DNA of 64,000 bases from Tillus elongatus. Lineage: Eukaryota; Arthropoda; Insecta; Coleoptera; Cleridae. Each line of letters opens with the position of its first letter. The stretch's first letter is position 1. The stretch lies in the NCBI GenBank assembly GCA_964006375.1, contig OZ023266.1, forward strand, positions 158,037,792 to 158,101,791. Reading direction: 5' to 3'. The notes under the pieces were generated by a model. It worked only from the letters and a program-made list of their open reading frames with translations, was not told where the DNA came from and did no database searches. This document shows, piece after piece, positions 10,424-21,881 of the stretch. The position numbers and the translations under genes were made by a program.

Positions 10424-12784
10424 CAGGGTACCCAGCAGAAATAATAAAATCAAATTCCCTGACATTTCCAGGCCCAAGTGATTTTTTAATAATACTCGTA
10501 ATGAACAACACACATCTCCGAATCCTTTTTTATTAAAAAAATAATAATCATCATTATAAAAAACATAAATATGGTTAATTATGTTAACTAATACAGAAAA
10601 GTGTTAAATTTCTACCTGTCAAATTACTGAATTACTACAAGTTTTTGCAGTAACTGCTTAAGAAAATCATGATATGAATTATTCGCGTCAGCTTATCGTT
10701 GATTTCTATATTTCCCACTGCTCATAATTTCTTTACACTGCGTCGGCCACTTGGGGGTGGCCGGGGGTTAATACTAGTTTTCCCTAATATGGGGAATTTT
10801 CGGGCTGACTCACGGGACACTGCTTTAGGACGGGACCCGGTTCGAGCACCAACGCCTATAGAGTTTCTTTTGCTCCCTCGGGATATTCACCCCTTTCCCA
10901 AGTCAATGTCAACGAACACACAAGCCCAGGGTAGATTCTAGTGGAGACAGGGTCCTCCTAAGTTAAGACGAAGTCCTCCGGGACTTCTGGTTATGGTCTT
11001 TATTAGAGAGATATTGTTAAAGTTTATTTGGGTGGATATTCTGGAGAGAATAAATGAAATATCGAGTAAATTTAAAAAAAACCTATTCACTAATTATATA
11101 CACAAGAAAATAACGGAGTCCTGCTACCAGGAAGCCTAGCAATTATGGGCGTCCACAGGCAGAGGTTGTTATTTGGCTTTAAAATTAAGGCTACGCGCGG
11201 ATTGCACGAGGAAGCTAAAGCGGCAATGTTTAAGCGGTGCAGGGTGGTGGCAAGATAGTGAATAATAGCGGGTGTTCCCAAGCGGGCATGCAACTTACAG
11301 GGTGCATCGGACACTACATCAGGCTAAGCTAGCTGCGTTCTAATATGTATGACACCAACAGGTATCATCTACGGCCCACCATCCATACGCTCTCCCTAAC
11401 ACGCTCGGGGAACCCTGCTCGGCACGGAAGAGGCCCACATCTGTTCCCGGATTTACACCCCCCTTTGAATGAGGCCGCGGACGGCTCGGAACGCCGGGCG
11501 CCGCCTGGCTGTTTCTATCCGGACCAGCGCAGTCGCTGCAATATGAATCGATCCTCCCAAAGGAACACAGGGGCGACCACCCGAAGGGCTGTTTTTGACT
11601 GTCCCGGATAATGCAATCACTACGACAGGGACGACTCTAGCACCTTCGTGCGGCCGAATGCCTCCGCGATCCCGGGGGAACCGCAGCTTCGAAATGCAGC
11701 CCCTAACTCCCAGAGCAGCTCGCCAACGGAGACAGCGAAGAAACGGTCCCGTCGAAGGTTCCCAGTGTCATTGCGGAGCGTTCAACATTTCCACCACGGG
11801 CTCGCTAAATAGTATTAAGCTTTCACCTACCTGTGGCACTCTCCGGTGACGATGTTCACTAAACAACCGCTGCGGCGGTGGCCTCGTGAAGCGGCGGCCT
11901 CGCTCTGCTTACTGGTCTTCTCTTAAACCTCACGGACTTTACAATTTCACTTCTTTGCGACGGACGTACTAGCTTGCTCGCGGTGACTCTAGAACTGACA
12001 ACCCTACGTCGGCGTTCCGTCCGGCCACACTTCTCTTCTGAAATAGTGGCCGCCTAATTGACCCCACCACCCCCCACTAATTATTCTGTTCGGCATGCCG
12101 GATTTCGTATATTACTCCATGGAAAATGTTGGAAAATATAACAACCTTCGCAAATGATAATTGCAGTTTATGGTGTAACATAATGCAGTGGCTATGACGG
12201 TAAATTAGGCCGGGTGACAACACTATCATACACAATGCGTTGCAATGATAAACTTTTCTCTTCTGGATTACAATACAAATGCCCATATAAAAATTCCAAA
12301 TATTTACACTCCAACTTCAACTCTATGTTACATGATCATAAAGGTTAAAATATAATAAGCACATTCACGCGGCTTTACGCCGCCAATAGCTAGAACGCAT
12401 TGTGCATTTTATGCATTCAAGGAAGAGCATCCCAAGTGAGATAAACGAGTGAGACATGTTTGAGATAAATAAAGAAGACGCTATATTATATTGCAGTATG
12501 ACATGTCGCACGTTCATTAACGGTTTCAATTAATGTACCAAACAGCAGCCCTAGGAGAAAATATTTATTTAAAAAAAATTCATATAATATAAATATATGA
12601 AATAAAAATAAATCTGCTAGTGGCACAATTTTAGAAATATATAATTTCCAGGTCTACTGAACGATTTGCATGACATTTGAGCAAAATCACGAATTTTCCT
12701 GACATTTCCCTGACATTTTAGGGGTTATTTTAAAACCCTGATTTTTCCAGGTTTTCCTGGTTTTCCAGATCGCTGGGTGCCCTG
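10424..12784. mobile_element. Unit bounded by short inverted ends (CAGGGTACCCAGC ... GCTGGGTGCCCTG)
   Basis: The left end CAGGGTACCCAGC (10424..10436) is the near-perfect inverse of GCTGGGTGCCCTG (12772..12784). Next to both ends lie similar texts with CCCTGACATTTCC. This looks like a 2.36 kb DNA transposon, possibly hAT-like by its CAGGG start. I could not find a convincing 8 bp target duplication and no transposase is recognised. The middle is taken up by the GC-rich block at 10716..12060, which may be a separate insertion. Confidence 0.5.
10716..12060. other. GC-rich block of unknown origin
   Basis: Base composition changes sharply near 10716 and again near 12060. The interior is rich in G and C with no TA tracts, unlike everything around it. 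Two short plus-strand frames (11345..11611 and 11595..11849) are rich in arginine, serine and proline, and their products match no family I know. Possible explanations are a retroelement leader or gag region, or a captured GC-rich host segment. Confidence 0.5.
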
Positions 12785-13552
12785 TTAGCTATATTATTTA
12801 CCCATAGAAAACAAAAAAAATTATAGTCTTTTCCAGTATGCCAAAAGTATGTGCACTATCATAATATAATTATACACTTTTAACTTAAATTTAAGCTTTT
12901 AGGTAATTCAAGGCTTCCAAACAAAGCTATACCTAACAAGAGGGTAAAAACTATGAAAATATTACCTACTTATGCAGATTATTTATGTTATCTTCACGTA
13001 AACAAATCCAAAGTGGGAGAGTTACCTGAAACAAATAAAACTAAAATAAGTACTTGTTTACTAAAAACGAATCCAATATAATCAACTCATTTTTACTTAT
13101 ACACATGTAGAAACTTACTTTCTGGCTTTATAAGTGCTTGTTTTCTTCTTTGTAATTGGTTTCGCCTTTTATGGCATCGTCTGGCAGGAGGAAAATTTAT
13201 CTCTTGCTCGACGATGCCGTAAAAGGCGAAACCGGTTACAGAAAAGAGAACGACCACTTGTGAAGCTAGAGAAGTAACCTCTATTGCATTTAGTATGGGA
13301 CGCTTTACCAAGTAAGAGGGCAGCAACTAATTATAGTTTCACAAATGTATGATAACCAGTGTCGCCTTGGCGACATCGTCAAATGAAATCGGTTGCAGAA
13401 ACTTTAACAACCTCTTTAACAAGTTTTTTTCATTGTGTGGTAGATCTAGGAAAAACACATCTAAATTACAGTACTAAGTACAGATTAAAGAGACAAAGGC
13501 AACAACAATTAATAAATAACAGTACTTTATTCTATAAAGAAAAAATAAATTA
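12785..13552. other. AT-rich interval with an imperfect palindrome
   Basis: Two 30-base arms at 13152..13181 and 13210..13239 are inverted with three mismatches. Each has GGCGAAACCGG-like text. A related phrase follows at 13240..13290 (GTGAAGCTAGAGAAGTAACC) and recurs at about 41700..41740, which suggests both belong to a repeat. No gene is recognised. Confidence 0.55.
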
Positions 13553-13855
13553 TGGACGCAGCAAGTGCGTTACGGGCGTGAAATTTCATTAAAATATTTT
13601 TTAATAGCCAATATGTTTTTCTATTGTAAGCAGACATCAATCTGGTTGCCGATATGGCCTTATAGTATAAACAATGTACCAGCTTTTATCAAAATTACTT
13701 ATTGTTTGAAAATGTACACAAATTTTCCGAAAATAGACTTAAAATGTTGGGCTCCTACCCAACAAACCTTAGGTTAAAGCAAATTGAGTTATTGAAATTT
13801 GAAGAATTAATGAAAATTCATTGTCAAAATATTTTTATAAGATGCAGCTTAAGAT
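13553..13855 (+). mobile_element. GCAAG-family MITE, right end degraded
   Basis: It starts TGGACGCAGCAAGTGCG and follows the family order (CAGACATCAATCTGG, then TGAAAATGTACACAAATTTT, then CAACAAACCTTAGG). Near 13806 it jumps to a later family segment (TTTATAAGATGCAGCT), so the inverted right terminus is deleted. Confidence 0.8.
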
Positions 13856-14189
13856 TATCCCATTATCTGTCTCAACAAATGCCGGTAATCCTCTTAATCC
13901 TTTAAGTACCGTGACCAAATCCCCTGACTTAATTGACCGTGACCCGACTACTTTCACTGATAACGAAGCAGGTAGACGGAACGATACACACAATACAAGA
14001 CTTGCAACGGCCTGTCAGATCTCTCTGAGGCCTAGAGTTTAACACACTGATACTTTACGAGACGATCTCCGGCGAGATTTGGGGAGTAGGCAGATTGAGG
14101 CCCCGTAATGGAGCTACAACAACCCAACCCACCTTAGTCCAACGCTCTAAGGAGTAGGCAGATTGAGGCCTTATATATTTCCTTTACCT
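13856..14189. other. Interval with a short direct repeat
   Basis: The phrase GGAGTAGGCAGATTGAGGCC occurs twice, near 14083 and 14152. No gene is recognised. It leads into the Penelope-like tail at 14190. Confidence 0.5.
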
Positions 14190-14260
14190 CTTGAAAATGA
14201 CTCCAAAATAGGAGCCGAAACGTCGAGTTTTAATAAATTCTGGACGCGATTCAACCCGAG
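14190..14260 (+). ncRNA. Hammerhead-like stem and GAAAC motif, probably a Penelope-like element tail
   Basis: The text CTCC AAAATA GGAG (14201..14214) can form a 4 bp stem with a 6-base loop. It is followed by CCGAAACGTC. Penelope-like elements carry hammerhead ribozymes with a stem II followed by CGAAAC and GTC. Here the CUGAUGA box is degenerate (GAAAATGA), so cleavage activity is doubtful. A (TA)n tract follows. The family call is by resemblance only. Confidence 0.3.
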
Positions 14261-14272
14261 AACCAAGTATGT

Positions 14273-14273
<1 letters not shown>

Positions 14274-14358
<85 letters not shown>
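14274..14358. repeat. (TA)n microsatellite
   Basis: Pure TA run left of the palindrome at 14362. Confidence 0.95.
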
Positions 14359-14360
<2 letters not shown>

Positions 14361-14361
14361 A

Positions 14362-14452
14362 AGAAAGGTTTAAGGGCAAAGCCGCAAGGAGACAACCGCA
14401 AACACGTGTTTCAGGCGGTTTGTCTCCTTGCGGCTTTGCCCTTAAACCTTTC
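14362..14452. repeat. 38 bp inverted repeat between two (TA)n tracts
   Basis: The left arm (14362..14399) reads AGAAAGGTTTAAGGGCAAAG and onward to GACAACCGC. The right arm (14415..14452) is its reverse complement with about one indel. The loop is about 15 bases around AACACGTGTT. Both sides are flanked by (TA)n, giving a nested palindrome of more than 250 bp. Confidence 0.9.
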
Positions 14453-14496
14453 TCCTTGTATAGTACAGAAATGCCGTGTTATCAATCCTGTTATAG

Positions 14497-14727
<231 letters not shown>

Positions 14728-14813
14728 AGTCGATCAAAGCAGCTTTTACACAGTTTATTAATGACAAGTTTTCGTTAGGCATTTCCAGCACATTTTTTCT
14801 AATAAAGAAAAAC

Positions 14814-15112
14814 TCTGGACGCAGCAAGTGCGTTATGGCAGTAAATTTTTATAAAAATGCTTTGAATATCAAATATGTCTTTTTAATGCAAGCAGTCATC
14901 AATTTGGTTACCGGTATAACCTATATAGTAGAAAAAATGTGCCATATATTATCAAAATAACTTATTGTTTGAAAATGTACAAAAGTTTTCCGACAATGTA
15001 CCTTAAACGTTGGTTTTCTAACCAACAAATCTTAGGTTAATAGCAAATAGAGTTATTGAAATTTGAAGCATTTAATGAAAATTTGCTACCAAAACGCACT
15101 TACTGCGTCTTG
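14814..15112 (+). mobile_element. GCAAG-family MITE, complete 299 bp form
   Basis: The left end TCTGGACGCAGCAAGTGCG and right end CGCACTTACTGCGTC are inverted, with similarity extending over about 40 bp. The interior holds GGTTACCGGTATAACC and TGAAAATGTACAAAAGTTTT. This uninterrupted form serves as the reference for the interrupted copies at 6625, 58673 and 61795. It encodes nothing. Confidence 0.9.
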
Positions 15113-15400
15113 ATTTTTTTTCTTACAAACGATAAAAAATGCAATAAAATAAGGCTGTTCGAAAAAAAAATTGTAGGGATCACCAACGATCGACTTGTGG
15201 GCCAGCCGGTGATTGTCAAAATAATTTTATAAGATGCAGCTCAAGACACCCTATAATTAACTTATACAATTTTTTCTCGTCTCTTGTATAATAATAATTA
15301 TATTCAGCTTTACCGTAGAGACGCGTCACCCTGTATATATGTAAGCTGATCAAAACTGAACGTAAACCCGGAAGTGGATTCCAGGGGGCTTAGTTTGAGC
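15113..15400 (+). repeat. GCAAG-family extension module
   Basis: Sequence to the right of the MITE matches the module seen in other long copies: GCAATAAAATAAGGCTGTTCG, GATCACCAACGA, GATGCAGCTCAAGACACCC, then GTCACCCTGTATATATGTAA and a variant of the CCCGGATATGG module. Some copies of the family are thus longer than the 0.3 kb MITE. Confidence 0.7.
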
Positions 15401-15729
15401 ATTACTAACCTGTTACATATCAGCACTTTTGTAAAACTTCGATCCTTTATATGTGTTGATAAAACATAACAAACACTGTTTAATCCATCCACTAACATTA
15501 ATAAAGAAATAATTTGCACTTGTATATAAAAATTTCCCAAATGACACAAATAATTCGTCGACTCAAACAAATAAACATATAAATAATCCCATACCAATAC
15601 CATACGACATCAGTTACAGCGTCTAATAGACCTGCGCAATAATATCAAATGTTCCGTTACCACGGCAACGACATACTAGATCTTATATAAGCTATTGACA
15701 ATGAAACGCGGTGATATTAAACATAAATG
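15401..15729. other. AT-rich interval, no gene recognised
   Basis: A minus-strand frame (15310..15603) covers part of this interval and of the preceding repeat. Its product matches nothing known to me, and I do not treat it as a gene. Confidence 0.45.
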
Positions 15730-16286
<557 letters not shown>

Positions 16287-16495
16287 CAGAATACGTTAAA
16301 AATTGAATTATGTGTCTGTTCTGTTTAAGAACACATTAAAATATTACGTTCCATTATATCAATAGTTTATTTTAACAAATATTGTAAGAAAATAACAAGT
16401 TTAAGCGAATAATGTTCCTTAAAGGTGTGTTTTTCTCTGGAAGCAATAGGAATCGTTAAAATTGAAGATGAAGAAGGAAAATAGTGGTGTGTGTG

Positions 16496-16842
16496 TTTTT
16501 TTTTAATTTCTTTAACGTCGGACTATTTCCGCGACTATGGCCAATCACCGACGCCAGAGAGCAGTTTCACCTCACTATCCTGGAAATTTTGCCGAACCCC
16601 TGTCATTCTGTAAGGGGGGTAGGGATCTTTACGGTGCCCAAAATTGCATGGACACGGGACCGACGGATTTACGCCCCTTCTGAAGGACGGAACGCGCAGA
16701 ACTTGCTCGAATACAATGCTACGACCTCGGTTGATGTTAATTGTACAGTATGTACTGAAAAAGTGAAAGGAGTACCGTGGGATCGAACTCAGTACCCTTC
16801 AGTTCAGAGGCACACGTTCATACCACTGAACTACCGAGGCTC
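16496..16842 (-). mobile_element. tRNA-derived SINE
   Basis: Read on the minus strand, it begins GAGCCTCGGTAGTTCAGTGG. A RNA polymerase III A-box-like text lies at 16821..16833 (TAGTTCAGTGGTA) and a B-box-like text at 16780..16790 (GAGTTCGATCC), the spacing of a tRNA. A unique body follows that includes GGGCACCGTAAAGATCCC, a phrase like that in the central domain of several invertebrate SINEs. It ends in an A-rich tail (16496..16510). The tRNA-like head does not fold into a clean cloverleaf, so it is not a functional tRNA gene. Part of the body (CTCTCTGGCGTCGGTGATTG) recurs at 39545..39640. Confidence 0.7.
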
Positions 16843-17851
16843 TAAAAAAATGTTGAAGTAAAATTCAAGTTTTTTCTTACGTCAAAATTTAATTTGTCAT
16901 TGTGCTGGAAGTTTTGCTAATACCGTTTGGATCCAACCTATGACAATTTTACCTGAACAAATTTCTACGAAAAATCGCTAATAAAGCATCAGTTTACTTA
17001 TAATACTATTCATTAATTTTTAGCTAGAATATCCCGTTGTGCAAAACACAATTTTCAGTACCTACCTATGTATTCTGTGCTTGTATTCCCTGGTGAACTA
17101 AAGTTAAATATACACACACCCTAAAAGAACCAAAAATGTCCAAGAGACTTTATCCTGAGGCTTTTGCTGAAATTTTAATTTTACTCTAGACGCAAATTCT
17201 GTAATTGTAGCGGGTTACTCATTATACAAATAAAATATTACAACCACCTGTTTTGATGTTTTTCATTTATGTCTCTGGTAGCACCGCACACAAAAACTAC
17301 TGGAGAAAATTCTTCGTCATTAGGCTTTATACAGCTGTTTCCCAGAAAAATGTTCCCAGATAATATATTCGGGAGAGCTTTACAACAAAGAATACAAGTT
17401 AAAAAAACTTATTCGTGGAGGTTTCTAAAGAAATAAAACCCAGTATTACTGTTATAAAGAATTTTCAGGGCAAATGTGTAATGTTTTTTCCTAAGTTATT
17501 TAAAATTAAAGGAAGTAAACAGCTGCCGCGGAACTGGTTGAAAATCTCCCAAGGAAGCCCTAAAAATTGATGCCGCCACTAATCTGCACCTAGTTTTAAT
17601 TAATCTACATAAACTACGCGTCAATTGAACTGGATCACCTTAAATTTTGGATGCTGTTTGATCGTTTGTATCTAAAAATGAAGTTCACCGAATCTGCTCT
17701 AATTTTCACAGGTTGACAGCTGTTTTTCGGAGCTTCTGATTGGTAGACAATAACAAAATTTACCCTTATGTGCTACAAGATACAGGCTGGAATATAAGTA
17801 GATATTTTTTCAGCAACTTTTCAAACGATGGCCTTTAGTCTACGAGGAGAG

Positions 17852-17852
<1 letters not shown>
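16843..17852. other. AT-rich interval, no gene recognised
   Basis: There is no open frame above background and no repeat that I recognise. It ends at a (TA)n tract. Confidence 0.45.

Positions 17853-17914
<62 letters not shown>
17853..17914. repeat. (TA)n microsatellite
   Basis: Pure TA run just left of the tandem repeat array at 17945. Confidence 0.95.
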
Positions 17915-17919
<5 letters not shown>

Positions 17920-17944
17920 TATGAAATTTAGAAATGTACCTTGG

Positions 17945-18800
17945 TACCTCGGGACGTTTTCGAAATTTTATTAATATCGCAGCCCACTACGTTTTTATAA
18001 TCAATTTTGTATTTTAGGTCAAATCCACCCTAAGTAAAAATGCAAGCAAACCCATTGGTCGATGAGGAGGATTATGTTCGCTTTTGGCATTCGGTGCTGA
18101 AGATTATCTCTATACCTCGGGACCGTCTCGAGATTTTGTTGACATTGCGTTCCAAATTAGACTCTTAACCACATTGTTTTTTTCGTAAAACACGCACTTC
18201 AATAGTCAAGGAGTTGGGTGAGGCGAGTTTTTGGTATCCAATTCAGAAGAACACCTTAATACCTCGGGCCTTTTTCGAGATTTTATTACTATCGCAGCCG
18301 ACTACATTTTTATAATCAATTTTGTATTTTAGGTCAAATCCACCCTAAATAAAAAATGCACGCAAACCCCATGAGGCGGATTATGTTCACTTTTGGTATT
18401 CAGTATTGAAGATTATCTCTATACCTCTGGACCTTCTCGAGATTTTGTTGATATCGCGTTCCACTACGTTGCTGTAATCACTTTTGTCTTTGATGTCAAA
18501 TTAGACTCTTAATCACATTGTTGTTTTCGTAAAACGCGCACTTCAATAGTCAAGGAGTTGGGTTGGGTGATTTTTTGGTATGCAACTCAGAAAAACACCT
18601 TAATACCTCGGGACCTTTTCGAAATGTCATTAATATCGCAGCCCACTACGTTTATATCATCTTTTTTTTAAAATCATTGGTCGACGGGGAGGTTTACGCT
18701 GATTTTTGGTACTCCACTCTGAAAAACATCTCTACTATACCTCGTGGCATTTTTTGAGATTTTGTTTATATCGCATTCAATTGCTGTCAACAAATTTGCC
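17945..18800 (+). repeat. Dimeric tandem repeat (satellite-like), six monomers
   Basis: The phrase TACCTCGGGAC(C/G)TTTTCGA starts monomers at 17945, 18113, 18260, 18422, 18604 and 18738. Monomers alternate between type A (GCAGCCCACTACG, TTTAGGTCAAATCCACCC) and type B (GAGATTTTGTTGATATCGC, TCAATAGTCAAGGAGTTGGG). The dimer period is about 310-345 bp. Identity between like monomers is much higher than between A and B. I find no other copies in the window. Confidence 0.85.
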
Positions 18801-18839
18801 TTCCAACTGTCTCGCAAAACGCGCACCAAAATAGTCGAG

Positions 18840-19826
18840 GAAAGAAAAATTATGAAAGAAAAATAAATTGGGGTTGTCCTCAAAACGTCAAAATCACGAT
18901 TCAAAACGTCAAAATTGGCAATATTTGGGCAAAGAACCCGAAACTAATACGGGTTATGGAAAGAAAATGTCTCAAGAAAAATGTTTCACCAGCCCTGAAG
19001 TCTTAGCTTCAACCGTCATTGTCCTTCATTTTACTAAAATATTTCCAGAAATTTCATTTCACATAGACCCTTTCTCTGATGCTTTGGCGGTAGTTGTAGT
19101 TAAGTTTATGGCTTAACGGTTTATAATTTGTAGCTAATTTTCGTAGAAAATTTTCTTTAATGAGGAGACGGCGACTTTTGAATTTTAAAAGATTTCTTCA
19201 AATGAGCGCAAACCTAGCCCACTAGAATCCATATCCGGGTTTAGTTTCAGTTTCTATCTGTTTACATATATACAGGGTGGCGCATTTCTACGTTTAAGCC
19301 CACTATAACTGTATACAAGGTACGAGAAAAAGTTGTATACGTTAATTATATGGTGTCTTGAGCTGTATCACATAAAATTAGCTTGAAAATCACAGGTGGT
19401 CCATAAGTCATTGGTGATACCTAAAATTTTTGTTTTCGAACATATATAATTTTATACGAACTTATTGCATTTTTGCATTTTTTATAGAAATATGATGCAT
19501 GCTTGTAAGAAAATAAATCGCAGTAAGTGCGTTTTGGTAGCCAATTGTCATTAAATGCTTCAAATTTCAATAACTCAATTTGCTATTAACCTAAGGTTTG
19601 TTGGCTAGGAAACCAGTTTTCTTGGAAACATTTTAAGTTTATTTTTGGAAAATTTTTGTACATTTTCAAACAATAAGTTATTTTGATAAAATATGGTACA
19701 TAGTTTCTACTATATAGGTTATACCGGGAACCAGTTTATCGCCTGCTTGCATTAGACGGACAAATTTACTATTAAAAACATTTTTATGAAAATTCACTTC
19801 CATAACGCACTTGCTGCGTCCAGACT
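18840..19826 (-). mobile_element. GCAAG-family long copy, reverse orientation
   Basis: Read on the minus strand, it starts with the family left end (AGTCTGGACGCAGCAAGTGC at about 19826) and passes through the 300 bp MITE to its inner inverted end at 19518. Next come the extension module and the CCCGGATATGG module (19250..19200), then the hairpin-like end near 19150. It continues into a segment with an 82-codon open frame on the plus strand (18868..19116). The same order is seen at 61159..62402 and 54304..55589. Confidence 0.8.
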
Positions 19827-20290
19827 TTTTTAGATATAATAATATTATATGTACCTATGTAGAATAAATGTAATGGAATAAAAGAAAACCTTTTTTTTCA
19901 AAAACCTCTATGGACATTTGTATTTATTGAAACATTTAATCAAAGTGAACTTTCAGTTAAAACAATAAAATCTGTTATACATTTTTCAAGCGATGTATAT
20001 AGTGGCGCATTGAAAACGAAACAGACCGATTTGCGTCCAGATAATATTTTTTTAAAGGAACGCTGAAATACGCCAATTTTAATATTGAGGGGCCCATGTT
20101 TTGACATAAAACTCACCTTTGTCACATCAACCCCTTAAGGGTGGTGATAACAACCCTTATATTTTAAATAGGGAACATGGGCGAGTGTTACATCATTTGA
20201 AAGCTCTTTCTTTTCTGAATTCAACACACTAATTTTTTTGGAAGTTTCATCATCTCGTTTAAAAATTATCCACAGTTGAAAATGCAAAAT

Positions 20291-20391
20291 CGCATTTCAC
20301 TCATTCCGATAAGAAATGTGCTGATAGTTTGTTGGTTTATAAACAAAAAATTGACTATCAGAACATTTCTTATCGGAATGAGAGAAATGCG
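20291..20391. repeat. Subterminal palindrome of mariner-like copy 3
   Basis: Arms near 20291..20327 and 20351..20391 match those of copies 1 and 2, with a shortened loop. Confidence 0.8.
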
Positions 20392-20455
20392 GTTTATTAT
20401 TTCAGTTTATCGGTCGGTTTGATACTTGATAGTACTACCGAAAATTAATTTCACA

Positions 20456-21509
20456 ATGGTGTATTCTGTAGAAGAAAGAGTTGAAATAAATACTCTTTTT
20501 TAAAAAAACGATGACTGTGCCTACCGTACCCCAAATTTGTTTAATGAACGACATCCGAACAGACATGTTAACAGAAAATACATTTTGGAGTTAGTTGCAA
20601 AGTTTCGACAAAGTGGTTCAGTAGCCAACAAAACCGGGATCCTGAACGTGAATTCCCGGTTAGAAATGAGAGTACTGAGATTGAGGTTTTAGGACAAATT
20701 GCTGCAACTTTGAGCACGAGAAAATTGGCCACTGTTTCAAACATCAAAAGAAGAACTATTCAGGGAATATTGAAGCATCACCCGTATAAAATTCATCTTT
20801 TACAACAACTGAATGAAGATGATTTTGATCGGTGCTGGAGTTTTGTAAAGTTGACTGCACGAATAGCTGATAACGGGAACTTTCTGTTCAATATCTGTTT
20901 TTCAGACGTTTTTATTAAACTCTACAGTCAATCGTCATAATTGTCGTTATTGGGCAGATAATAATCCAAGAAATTTTCACGAAGTCCACACTTAAACTCC
21001 ACAGAAATTGAATGTCTGGACTGGCATTTTTGGAGACCGTTTAATCGGACCAATTTTTCTTGATGGCAATTTGAGTGGCGAAACGTATTTGGAGTTACTA
21101 GAAGATATCGTTTACCCTCTACTAATTGACATTGTTGAAAATGATGATCGCTATCAAGAAAATCAATTAGTGTTTCAACAAGATGGAGCTCCTCCGTATA
21201 TTCCACAACGTGTTAGGGAGTTTTTGAACAGAGAGTTTCCAGAGCAATGGATTGGGCGTAGAGGTGCTATCGAGTGGCCCCCTAGATCACCGTATTTAAC
21301 CCCTCTAGACTTCTCTCTATGGGGCCATTTAAAGAGTAGAATTTTCGCAACAGAACCGGAGTCTCTGAAAGAATTACGACGACGCATTGTTGAAGAATGC
21401 CGTCTAATAACTCTACAAATGCTCCAGAATGTCAAGAGCTCGTTTTGAACAAAATTTGTACTTTTGTATGGAAGCTGGTGGTCAACAATTGGAACACCTA
21501 CTTAACTGA
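20456..21509 (+). pseudogene. Mariner-like transposase, copy 3, frameshifted, third catalytic residue lost
   Basis: The ATG (20456..20458) begins MVYSVEERVE. A frameshift follows in an A/T run near 20495. Frames at 20710..20940 and 21008..21448 cover the helix-turn-helix region (TVSNIKRRTIQGILKH) and the catalytic core. The first aspartate survives in CFSD but a deletion follows it at once. The second lies in QQDGAPPYI. In the third motif SPD has become SPY (WPPRSPYLTPLD), which removes the catalytic residue. The end with the stop at 21507..21509 matches the other copies. Confidence 0.9.
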
Positions 21510-21881
21510 ATAAACATTTTTGAACGTTTGGTTTTTTTTAACGAAAAATTGACTAATTAGTGCATTTCTTATCACAATGAATGAAATACGTTCTTGCAAC
21601 TCCAACTGTGAATAATTTTTTAACTAGTTGATAAAACTTCCAAAAAAATTAGTGTACTGAATTCACAAAAGAAAGCGCTTTTAAATGATGTAACACTCGA
21701 CCCATGTTTCCTATTTAAAATATAAGGGTTGTTATCACCACCTTTGAGGGGTTGATGTGACAAAGTTGAGTTTTATGTCAAAACATGTCCCCCTCAATAT
21801 TAAAATTGACGTGTTTCAGCGTTTCTTAAAAAAATTCCCTGGACGCAAATCGGTGTGTTTCGTTTTCAATGCGCCACCCTG

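Larger units (their letters stand above)
20002..21881 (+). mobile_element. Mariner-like transposon, copy 3
   Basis: The left end is GTGGCGCATTGAAAACG with two outer bases missing and TA before it. The right end reads GCGCCACCCTG followed by TA. Long inverted repeats and the palindrome (20291..20391) are present. The transposase is on the plus strand and broken. Confidence 0.9.

Noticed and set aside
11345..11849. Two overlapping basic frames in the GC-rich block
   Set aside because: Unbroken frames are expected in GC-rich DNA. No start context or domain supports them as genes.
16743..16842. Possible tRNA gene
   Set aside because: A and B boxes are present but acceptor and anticodon stems do not pair properly, and a SINE body follows.
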